Shown here piece after piece: positions 15,201-27,200 of a stretch of DNA of 64,000 bases. The stretch is taken from NCBI GenBank assembly GCA_964023205.1, contig OZ026844.1:35511326-35575325 (forward strand), in the 5' to 3' direction. The translations under genes were made by a program, and so were the position numbers. How positions within the stretch are numbered: position 1 is the first letter of the stretch; the number at the start of each line of letters is the position of its first letter. The DNA comes from Lutraria lutraria. Taxonomy: Eukaryota; Mollusca; Bivalvia; Venerida; Mactridae. Below the pieces are notes generated by a model that worked only from the letters and a program-made list of their open reading frames with translations, ran no database searches and was not told the origin of the DNA.

Positions 15201-18200
15201 AAGTTTTACCACAACTGATAGCCAAGAGTAATGTTATGTTAGGTGAAGTCTTAGAAAATTGTGGTCTCGAGAAATCTTGCGACGTTCATCAGTTTCCTGT
15301 GATGCTCAGTTCTGGCATGGATAGTAAAGTTTTACCAGAAATTTGTGTAGGTGGAAACTTGTGAGTACTGAAAAACTACAATATTTGTTACCAAAAAATT
15401 GTCTTTGTATTGAGATTGCCTAATTTATATCAAGTGTAAATTAATAATTTTAACAAATAAAGTTTTGGAGTGTTATACTGCAGTAACCTTGTCCGTGAGC
15501 GTGTGTGTGTGTGTGCAGTCATCCATCTGGATCTACAACTCTGTTGTCCATTGGTGGATTTTAAAAATGTTTTGATTTTGTTACTTTAACAGCGCAAACC
15601 ACATAAAATATTGCATGAAATTCTGTGGTTAAATGAAAACATGCTGCTTTTATTATGCATATTCATACATGAAGTGTACCCCCAAAATATTTGTTTACAG
15701 TATCAAAATTAATATTCCTGTGGGCGTATACTGCTGCTCCTTGCGGTGCTCCTGTCTAGTCTGTGGTTAAGTTAATATTTTTTGCATAAATTGGATGATG
15801 TCGTTAGTGATGTAAATACGGTAGTTTATTTTGTAAGGTTACTGATAAAGATTGTTTTTCTGTGGTTAACATTTTTCAATTTTGCGTAAATTGGATTATG
15901 TCGTGATGTAAATGATTTATTTTGTAGGGTAATTGATAGGAGGGTCAATGATGCAGGGCGGGGCATGAATGTTGTTGTTGTTGATCCAAACACAAAACAA
16001 GTTAAAGCTGTCACAAGATTCGACACATACGAAAAAGGTAAAAAAGGGCTGCAAGATATTTTGAAGCACTTCAAATAAAAGGGCTTGTAAGGTTTGGTAC
16101 ATTTATGTGGGCAGTCTTTCTATACTCCTAAACATTCTATGCTTGTCTTAGTATCTCCTTGGATTTATATTAAGTCATACAGTCAAACTTGCGAACAAAG
16201 ACCACCCTTGGGGTACATAATGTGACCTTTATTGACAGGTGGCCTTCATATGGAGGTCATTTTGTCCTAAATAGTCAGTGACTGTTTTAAAAAATAATTA
16301 TGTACATTCACAGGATGGCCTTTATATCGAGGTGGCTGCTGACAAAGTTTGACTGTACATATGTTTATAATCTATAAATTGTCCATGTTTGTCAATGTTT
16401 GAAAAACATTTCATCGCTACAACATTGAAGGGATAGTGTATTGTGATTATTACGACCTATAATGGCAGCATGGACCAAATATACTTATATCAACTTCCTA
16501 TATGACATAAAGTCTTGAACTAAATAAATCTCAATTTTATATCAAGTCATTTGGCAACTTATCCAGTGTTATCAGTGATGTGAGACTCCAGTCATACACT
16601 GGAGAGAACCATGGAACTTTTGTACCCAGGCTGGACAGCTTCCTCGTTTGTGAAATTTGGTCTGAAGTGGGATTTGTACTCACATGATGAAGGGCTAGGG
16701 AAAGATCTATCTCAAAACAAATCTTATTTTTGTTTTCAAATAAATTATATTTTAATAATGAACTTATATAACTATTCATATAGAATTCTGTATGCCAGTC
16801 AATAGATGAAAATTTTACTTTACGTGCACCGGTAGTACAAACTTGCAAATTGGTCCGATATAGGGCGAAATATGAAAGTGAGAGTTGAGTCCTGTACTGA
16901 TCTCTACCATAAAGTGTTACAATCTTTGTGAATTATTGTAAATATTGTAGATAGTTCCAATATGGATTTCTTCTTGGAAAGTTTAGGAAATGGGGATATT
17001 GTGTTAGCTGTTGCATTTGACGATGCATCGAGAAAGTATGTATATGCAGAATTTTTTTGTTTCATGAAATTTAAGCATGTGAAAATTAATTTTTGTTTAA
17101 TTTGTCATAGAAACCATTTTACTGATTAATCCTTTTAGTATTTTTCAAAATTTGACTTTTCTTTAGAGGTTGTAGAAAAAGTCTTTGGAGAATTTTATCT
17201 TCTGTTTGATATTTGAAAATAGATTTGCTAAACTCTTTTAAACAATACAGTAAGATATGGCATTTTGAGAAATGATCTTTTATATAAGTTTGAGTGTAAT
17301 TTTTATTTAGGCTTGGATTTCATACCAGAGAAGTATTGAACCAATTTGGCAGCAGTATGGCACAAAATATTAAGTTTAGAGATGTGTGGTACTTTGTGGG
17401 GCAGAAAGGCATTGATGGCTTCACCAACATGGAAAAGGTAAACTACTTCTGCCAACCAGTATCACTGTATGGTTCAATAAAATACTCAAATTGGCCTTTA
17501 TGCAAGTGGAGTGGGAGATTGACTTCTAATAGAAAGGTCATGAGGTCAAATCTCAGCTCCGCCTTACAATATTTCATCCCAGCTACCATGCTTAGTTGCC
17601 TCCACTGTTTAAGCTGAAACCACCCTGACTGTCTAGTGTTTAAACCATGTGTTGCTTTAGTGAGCTCATACTGCATGTTGTCTAGACCTGGACTAACACT
17701 TTGACTGAAGATATCATGTCTCCATATTCAAAATTGCACTAAATATGGAAGTTGTCAGTTGCATGTGGAATGAAAAGGAATGGGATTGATCTTGTTGGTT
17801 TGGCCAGAAACACAGGTTTAGTCAACAGTATGTAACTGTTTGATGTTTGTGAATAATGTTTTATACAACATTTACTCTTGTACAGTCTAACATGTGAACA
17901 AAGGCCATCCTTGGGAAAATACAAAATGTAGCCTTTATTGAAAGGTGACCCTTTTTATGAGGTCATTTTGTTCTTCAAAGTCAGTGACATAATGGCCTTT
18001 ATTCACAGAGTGGTCTTTATTCAGAGAGTGGTCTTTATTCAGAGGTGGCTGCTAATACAGGTTTCACTGTACATGTATTTACAAATACAATATTTCTCAT
18101 TCAGATAAGCTATGCAGGAATGGATGCAGAATGGCCAAAGCCTCTCAAAGATTCATTTTGTGTGCCAAACAAAAGTGAGTATTGTCTTTATGCTTAAGTA

Positions 18201-21200
18201 TGGACCTTTTTATAAAACTTGAGATCTGTCTAAGTTTAAATCTCAATTTAAAATAAGTATTTTGGTTGTAAAGTTATTACTCATTCAGATCAATTCTACT
18301 GACGGGTTATGTATTAATAGTATCATCAAGTTTGATACATATAAAGACAAATTATGAGATTCGAGATTGGTGTTCTTTTTCAAATTTTTCAACCTTGGAA
18401 ATAGGTATTTTATATCAGTGACAAATTTTCAAAGAAATCGTGAGACTTCTAGTTAATACTGCATCTTAATATAAGTTCTTTTTTTACATCCAGTTATAGG
18501 CAGCCAGATTGTGCCAGACCCTCCAGCCAATAGGAACTTAGTTCGCCGGGAATTCTGCAAGAAGTATGACGGCTATGCTGAATTTTGTGATTGTAAGATT
18601 TTTATTATATCATTAGTATGTACGGTCAAACCTGTGTACAAAAGCCACAATCGGGAAAGACAAAATATGACCTTTATTGACAGATAGCCTTTATTTAGAG
18701 GTCATTTTGTTCTAGATAATCAATGACTGTGTTTAAAAAGAATGCCTTCATTCACAGGATGGCCTTTATTTGGAGGTGGCCACTAACACAGGTTTGACTG
18801 TATCTGTCTTTTAAGTAGTTTGTGATCAGTAAGAGCCATAAAATACCATAGTTTCTGTTTTATTAGTGGCAGTATCAATCAACTGATATTTTGGCAAAAC
18901 ATACAGGTTCAATGGACATTTTGAAAACTTATTTTAGCAAAAATTGTATTAGTTATTGTGTCAGTAATACTAAACTCACAAAATGAAATGAATATTAATC
19001 ATTTTGACCATGGTGTTCTGTTCCTGTAAGACAATAAGTATGGAGTTATGTTCCTTTAATAGAATACGTGTGGAGTTCTGTCCCTTTAAATATTGTTTTA
19101 AGGAATTGAATCATATGATGAAGTGCATTTGTCTGTATAGTGTTCTAATTTATTACAGCTAACCATGTAGATGATCCATTTATTGAACCAGCAGGGTTAA
19201 TTGATGAGGTGTGGGAGGATAATCCAGCATATTCTACACCTATTGTCATTATTCCAGGTATACTGATAGACTTTACTAAACAGAGATACTGTTCTGATCT
19301 GGAAATATTTTTGATTCAAGTTTTGAAGCCTTTCTTATGTTGACCTCTCTTATTGTTCACATTAGTCCTGTTCAGAGAAATTCCAGTGTATTATTTGGTT
19401 TTGTTATAAAATATTATAGCAAATAGTTTATGTTACTTGTAATATGTGTCCAGAATAGAAAGTTAATAAAAAATCTAGGAAATAATGATGCAGTATGATA
19501 AAACATTATACCAGTGATATTGGGCTTACACAGATTTTAACCATAAATAAATAGCCCATGCTTTGAGTGACAGAGAAGATGCCTATTTACCCTCGTGTTT
19601 GTACATTTCAGGATTGAATCATAATGCATTAATTAGAACTATGGAGACAACAATCATGCAGCAAGGTGTTATTCCAGATAATGTATTGGTAAGTTAGAAT
19701 ACTTTACATGATTAGTCCTTATATACTTCAGCCAAACCTGATTGGACAGCCCCTAGAGCCCCTAGTAAATTAGGGTCACTGGATTTGTAACCTGACATTG
19801 CGGGTCAGATTCACGGTCACTACAGGTCATACCTTTCCTTGAAATTTGATGACATTGTCAATTTTCCTCCGCATGTGAAGAAGTAACAGGTTCCTTGTGG
19901 AAGGGTAAGTTAGTACTGGTTAGAATACTGTCCAGGAGAAGTGTTTAGTGAACCGGCCACCGTATAAAACTAAATAACTGAAAATTTGTTCAAAAACAGC
20001 ATTAAACCAAAATGAACAACTCTAAATTGTTGATACAACATAAAATAAATTAGGGTCAAATGGCAATTCATTCAAAATTGCAATAAAATTAATCAAGATA
20101 ATAATGCTGACTTCAAATCTTAATTTCTCATTTGATTTATGTTTTTATGTAATCTTAGATATTTTCAACAAATTCGGGTATGTTTATTTATACTAAGTGA
20201 GGGACAATTTTTTATTGATGAATATTTAATGACAATGTATTCATATTTCAGATTGCCTGGGATGAAAAGTTTCCTGAACAAGCCGAGCTAGCCACAATGT
20301 TCCAATTCAGAAATGTCAGTCTTTCAGGCAGTCTTCATTATTCAGGTGAGAAAAAGTACTTCATAGTATTAAGGCAACTTGATGAGCTAGTTAATATAAA
20401 TCAGATGCCCATGTACCATTGGCTACAGTGGCCCCTAAATCTTCCTTGTTTACAATAAGAACTTAAACATGTTCTTGGTTGAAACTTGTCAAGCTCTACA
20501 GATTGAGATAAACTAAAAATCTCAATGTATACAGCCTGGCTTCAAGGTTATAAAACTTGAGTACATATGCCATGCTCAGATCTCAACTTCATTTCCTAAT
20601 GTGTTTAGGCTGAAATGATATCATTGTTAAGTGTTCAAATACTAATACAGATCATATGTTTATAGAATAGTGTCTCATCATTGTTAGAATTATGCCCTCT
20701 TTCGTCGAAAAGGGGGTATCGGTATATTGCTTTGCACAGGACAGTCTGTGTCAGCACGTGTAGATGACCCCTATTGATTTTGAGGTCAAAGGTCATGGTC
20801 ACAGGGGCATCCGTGTTTCACAAACACTTCTTGTTAACTTATAGAATAAAAAAGACAAAATATGAAAATTGAGATTGACGTCGGATATCAATTTTTGTAA
20901 TCTCAGAATCTGGTGAGCTTAGTCTTCAACCACTTTTGTTCTTGTAAAACTTATATTTATAAAGAATGACTTCTGAAATATGTGACATTTTGATATTTTT
21001 TATAATTTATAGATCAAGTTATGAAAGCCATAGAAGAAGCTGCTAGTATATATACAGATGCTGTGAGTATATTTATGTTTCAAGTTTAAAGAAATATCAA
21101 ATCATTAACTCAACTACAAACTCATTTTACAGTAAAACCTCGATTATCCGAACACCGATTATCCGAATACCCGGTATTATCGGAATAAAATCTACGGTCC

Positions 21201-24200
21201 CGATTACGTCGCTATATATTTCACATACAACGAACCCCGGTTATACGAATCGGATTTTACGAATACCTGGTGTAATCCGAATACATTATTTGGTCCCTAA
21301 AGTTACGAATGCGCGTATTTTCACACCTATTATTCGAATTCGTCAATTGATAACAATGGCCAATTGAGAATCAAATGTCGTGTGACAAACAATGTGTAAC
21401 ATCAATTCATACATGAAGCGTGTCAACAGTTTAATTATCGTTAAGTTGACCATATTGTTTGTTACGATTTTATACTACTAGTAATCGCGACGAATATTTC
21501 ACAATGATCTCGGGTATAATAAGTTAATACGCGTACGTACCTGGTGATCTGTATTCCAGCGTCATTCAAAATTTAAATACTAATTCGAACACAATAATAC
21601 AAAACTAACTAGAATATGATGATTTAGTGAAAAAATGTTCCAAACAGAAAAACATTACGTCTTCGATTTTAAAATGTGACGGCGATGCCTAGTCGATCGT
21701 TAGTAAATAAAGTATGAATGACATACCGGAAATTTTTGGTCGGATTGTGTTCTGAATAATCCATAAATACGCGGGTATTCATTTAACAAGAATAATTGTT
21801 TCATTTGTTAACTCATCTACATTCATAAAACAAAGATAAATAATTAGTGTTTGTTATATATTTGATTTTATTCTTATTATAACATCGTGTTTGCATACGA
21901 GAGTTAACTCCCTTGTAAAAATACGGACAGTACGGAATTTATCGTTTTCAAACAGTACATCATACTGAAATGGATTATTCGAAACCATGGATTATCCGAA
22001 TGATTTTTCAGGGCCCAACGACATTCGAATAATCGAGGTTTTACTGTATTTTACCTTTTACAGTACAATCTCTCCAGAGCGGCCCTCTGTAGAGCAACAT
22101 CGCTTGTATAACAACACCTTCAAAATTTCCCTAAGCTGATATTTATTATAAATTTAACCTCTTTAGAGCAACAACCTCTAAACAACGACCAATATTTGCA
22201 GCTATCATAGGGTGTTGCTCTACAGACGTTGTACTGTATACACAATTTACTCATTATAGTGACTTTATACCAAATCTACTTATACATGTATTTTTACTTC
22301 ATACCAAATTAATGATTTTTGTGTGTTTTCTTTACCAAATTTGTACATTATTTTTGTTTTTGACGTATTGTGACATTGCAAAAATAGATGATTTGTGTGA
22401 CTCTTTCCCAGGGAGATTACATTTTTTGTTTACAATTCTTTCTTCGTCCATACATTGAATTGATTGCTAAATTCTAGTTTCATAATACTACTATTATTGT
22501 TTATATTTACAGACGTACATGATTGTCATAGAAGAGGAACTTGTTTTATCTCCAGATTTCTTGTATTATATGGCACAGTGTACTAGTGTACTATCTAATG
22601 ATAACAGTCTTCTCGGCGTGTCAGCATATAACTTAAACGGTAATTAAGATTTAATTTAATGGTTTTGAAAAACATATTTTTTTTTTTCTATCAAAATAAT
22701 ATTTTCCTGTTTGTTGAAGACCTTTTTATATCTTACGTACCCTTTTTCTTGGTCTCAATATCAAGTTTATCTGTAGAGAAATTTTGAAAACCTGTCCATT
22801 GATAAGTGGTTTTTATAATGAGATGGTATTAATGTTCAGGTGGTTGCTTAGTGAGGATCTAAGATCTACTGTATATAAAATAACAAATAATCTTCTGGAT
22901 AAAGGCCAACTACAATCAAACCTGTGAACAATGGCTACGTTTAGGAAATACATTATATGGCCTTTATTGACAGGTGGCCTCTATTTGGAGGCCATTTTGT
23001 TCTGAATAATCAATGTTGAATGACATTTCTTTAAAGGATGGCTTTTATTTGGAGGTGGCCTCTAACACAGGTTTGACTGTATACATAATGGTCATGTTTC
23101 TTTCTCTCATTTTTGTGACCTTTAGTTGCTTTAGTTTGATTATATTGCGTTATATCGACAGGTTTTGAAGAAACTTCATCCAATAAAGGCCTGCTATATA
23201 AAGTCGAGGATTTCCCTGGTATTGGATTTATGATAAAAATGAAAGTCTTCACACAGAGAATGAAAGGAAGTATGAAGATGTGTTGTCATGAAAGGTAGGT
23301 ACTAAATTAGGGATGTGTACTAAATTAGGGATGGGTACTAAATTAGGGATGGGTACTAAATTAGGGATGTGTACTAAATTAGGGATGTGTACTAAATTAG
23401 GGATGTGTACTAAATTAGGGATGGGTACTAAATTAGGGATGGGTACTAAATTAGGGATGGGTACTAAATTAGGGATGTGTACTAGATTAGGGATGGGTAC
23501 TAAATTAGGGATGGGTACTAAATTAGGGATGGGTACTAAATTAGGGTAAATTAGGGATGGGTACTAAATTAGGGATGGGTGTTAAATTAGGGATGGGTGC
23601 TAAATTAGGAATGGGTACTAAATTAGGGATGGGTACTAAATTAGGGATGGGTACTAAATTAGGGATGGGTGCTAAATTAGGGTAAATTAGGGATGGGTAC
23701 TAAATTAGGGATGGGTGTTAAATTAGGGATGGGTGCTAAATTAGGGATGGGTTGGGTACTAAATTAGGGATGGGTACTAAATTAGGGATGGGTACTAAAT
23801 TAGGGATGGGTGCTAAATTAGGGTAAATTAGGGATGGGTACTAAATTAGGGATTATATATGTGGTCCCTTTTCTTACACATGAAATTGGAACAGTATTAG
23901 GGGTACCTTTTGAAGTGGGTATGAATAATCTTTTTTTTACCTTTTTGGCTATTGGTGTAGATTTAAAAATTGGAGTGCTTTCTCAGCCCCCTTTTTTAAG
24001 CATAAGTACTTTATGGGACATTTTTATGGGTGAAAATTATGCCATTTTATACAATTTATCAATAAATGTTCTCCCTAACAGCATGAAGAAATCCCTAAGT
24101 TGTTCAAAGGGAGATAGAAATAAATCCATAAATGGCCCCAAAAAGGAATGACAATGTTGTAAATGTGTAATGTTTGATATAAGCTAGTGTTGTTTGATAT

Positions 24201-27200
24201 AAGCTGGTGTGAGCGTGTTCTGCCATTTTTAGACCTTTACATTTCAATCTGCATTATAAAGTGATTACTCTTCCAAGGGACATATCTACTTAGCCTAATT
24301 GGGCACGACAATATTCTTCTGAAAAATTAGCATATATTATGAGACATTATATTCATATTTTATTTATACAGGAGCTGGGATGGCTGGTTCCTTCCTCAGT
24401 ACAACAAATCCCATTCCGGATACATGCTGGTACCTGATGTATCTCGTGTTTATAGAAATCCTTACCAAGGTGTAAATGATGAAGACTATCTTACAGGTTT
24501 ATTTAATAGACCAAGAGAGACCAGTTTGTAAGTAATATTTCTTTTTAATTGCTTGCCTTTATTTTTGATATTTTGTTTGTATGCTCCCAACATCTAATGA
24601 TGCGGGGGCATAAAGTGATTGTCTTGTCTGTCTGTCAGTATGAGGTTAGATAGAGTTTACCATTTCGATCATCACTTTCAGTTGGTGCCTTGGACCATTC
24701 TAAATCCATATTGCCTAATCTCAAATTGACCTTGAATTCAATTCCAAATATTTTCATGGGCATGTTATTGCAACTTTTGGTACACCCCTGATACTGTCAA
24801 ATACATTTTCTGTGCACAATACTTGGACCATTTTCAGCATATTCTTCTTTTGTTATCCACATTGCTATGTAATTTGTCAATGATGCTAATATGGAACCTC
24901 CAATCCAGACTGAATATTGTCGCTCAGGTGGCGCTATGATATTAATTTTCTTACAATGTGGCACCAATTTCTGCATTTCTATTTTCAGTCTCTCTTGTAG
25001 TCCAGGAAACATAGTCGTACCACCTGATAACACTATATCTTTTAACAGATCTCTTTTCAAATCTATATCTGTCATTTGTATACTCTTGTGCAAAATCTCA
25101 TGAACCCCAGCACCCTCTATACCTATCAAAGATGGTCGAAACAAGACCTCTAGGCAACGAAATCTCTCATTACCAATTTTTATAATTTTCCCATCTGGAA
25201 GTGTGTAATCAGTTTCAACAGATGTTGAGTTAGCTGCAGTTTCCATTTCTTGTTCGAAATCGGCAGCACAGTAGCAAAGTTTCTCTTTGATATCTTGAGC
25301 AGTTTCTAATTGTAAGTTATACCCACGTTCACTGAGTATTCTTCTTAGATAAGCTGTCAAATCACGACCAGCCAGATTAATTCTTTGTATTGCATGTGGA
25401 AGTCCATAACCTTCATATATTGGAACTACTTGTGTAACACCATCGCCAGAATCTACCATAACACCGGTAGTCCTTCCCGATGCATAGAGCGACAACACAG
25501 CTTGTTTGGCCAAATAGAAAGTTGGAATGTTGAATGTTTCAAACATAACTTCAGTCATCTTTTCTCTGTCATTCTTTGGGTTTAGTTGAGGCTCTGTTAA
25601 CATTACTCGATTAGCTTCAGGATCTACTCGCAGTTCATTGTGAAATATGTGATGCCATAAAAGTTCCATACCATCCCAGTCGTTGACTATACCATGTTCT
25701 ATTGGATATTTCAAAGTTAAAATTCCACGTTTTTCTTGCGCTTCTCTGCCAATGAAAGTATCTTTTTTATCAATCTCTGCCACACAGCTGTCATATTTCG
25801 CTCGACCTATCACAGTGGGGATAAGATATGTGGGTGTTTCATCACCAGCAAACCCCGCCTTACACATACCAGAGCCATTGTCAATAACGATGGCTCTATC
25901 TTCATCATAGTCCTCATTACTTGACATTATTCTGTAAAAAAAGAAATGATATTTTTCTTTTTGCAAAAAAAATTAATATCATTGCAAAATATTTATGGGC
26001 TAAGCTAGAATTGTTTGCAAATTGTATACAACATGCATGTAAAACACTGTACTGATTTAGTGTGGAAATATAACTTTTAGAATCTAGGGCTAGTTACAAA
26101 GAATTAAGATAGCTTTTTTTATAGAGAAAAAAAGACTGGCCTTGTTTGTAAAGATATGTAATATTGCATTATTTGTTTGATAGATATTTTCTATTTGTTA
26201 AAGCCCATTGTCTGTTCTGTTTACTTTATATTGATGATGTCTACGTAAAGAGAGACAACTCTTGAATCTTTATATTGTTATTTTGTCATGAAGGGTTATC
26301 TTATACTGTCACATATGTAAGAATTCCTGAAATAGTTTTATGTATAACGTACTGGTGTGTATCAAAATGTAACACTACATGAATTAGGGGTGTTCAGTTG
26401 TAAGACACACAGACAATGACTTGTCTTACAATAATCAGTTAAATAAGCATAAGAGCTTGAAACCAGGCTTAGGATGCTATCTTGTGATTGGTCCATTTTC
26501 AGACTGTACAGAGAATCGTCCAATCAGATTCTTCCTTGTATACATAATAGTCTCACATTTTTATCTCTATTGGGAGTTCCTCTAAGTTGTTGTGTACAAG
26601 TTATTTAGATTATTTTCAAAATCTCAGAGCTGACAGTTGTAATCAATACTGTATTTGTTTGTTTTCTGTCATTATTAGGTTCTATACCTTTAATTGACAG
26701 CTGAATAAGATTTTAAAGCTGAAATAAAGTTGATACACATTCTAACACTCGAAATAAGATTACTAATAGTTAATTTAAACAGAATATACTTTCCTTGTTA
26801 CTCTTCATTGTTGTGTACTATACACAGAATATCATATTTACAAATAATATATTCACAAACCTCTTTATTTTTTATCCAGTATCAGTATTTAGATACAAAA
26901 TCCAGTCTAACTGTAAGCCACCATTTTAAAACTTGTACTCCAAAGGTATTCAACATGTAACATAATGTCACTATCCATTTCCTTATTTGGTAAAATGGTT
27001 AAATCATGTTTCTTATATTCTTCCATGGTATAAAATAGTCATGACTAATTTAGTTGAACAATATGTGTCTGTAGCCTATTGATGTGTGCTTCATTTAACA
27101 TTACCATAATCAACAGTCTGATAAATCAGATTGCAATACTAGACTCATTTTATACAGGTGAAAATGTTTGTATGTACATACCAATGGTTGGCCTAGATTT

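Larger units (their letters stand above)
15177..17437 (+). other. Second FAM3/ILEI-like stem domain of the POMGNT1-like gene (4 exons)
   Basis: Exons 15177-15360, 15928-16037, 16951-17035 and 17311-17437. Motifs include [43 protein letters not shown] and [12 protein letters not shown]. The last closely parallels the [12 protein letters not shown] of the first domain. Matching phases and exon sizes (85 then 127 nt in both domains) indicate that the two arose by internal duplication or share an ancestral exon pattern. This copy is the closer match to the single stem domain of vertebrate POMGNT1. Confidence 0.75.

Noticed and set aside
23296..23855. Telomeric repeat, because units contain TTAGGG
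   Set aside because: The unit is 18 bp (TACTAAATTAGGGATGGG), not a plain TTAGGG hexamer array, and it lies within an intron of a gene.
25928..25966. N-terminal extension of the actin by 13 residues
   Set aside because: It would be translated from what looks like an intron 3' end (pyrimidine tract plus CAG), and conventional actin length fits the second Met.
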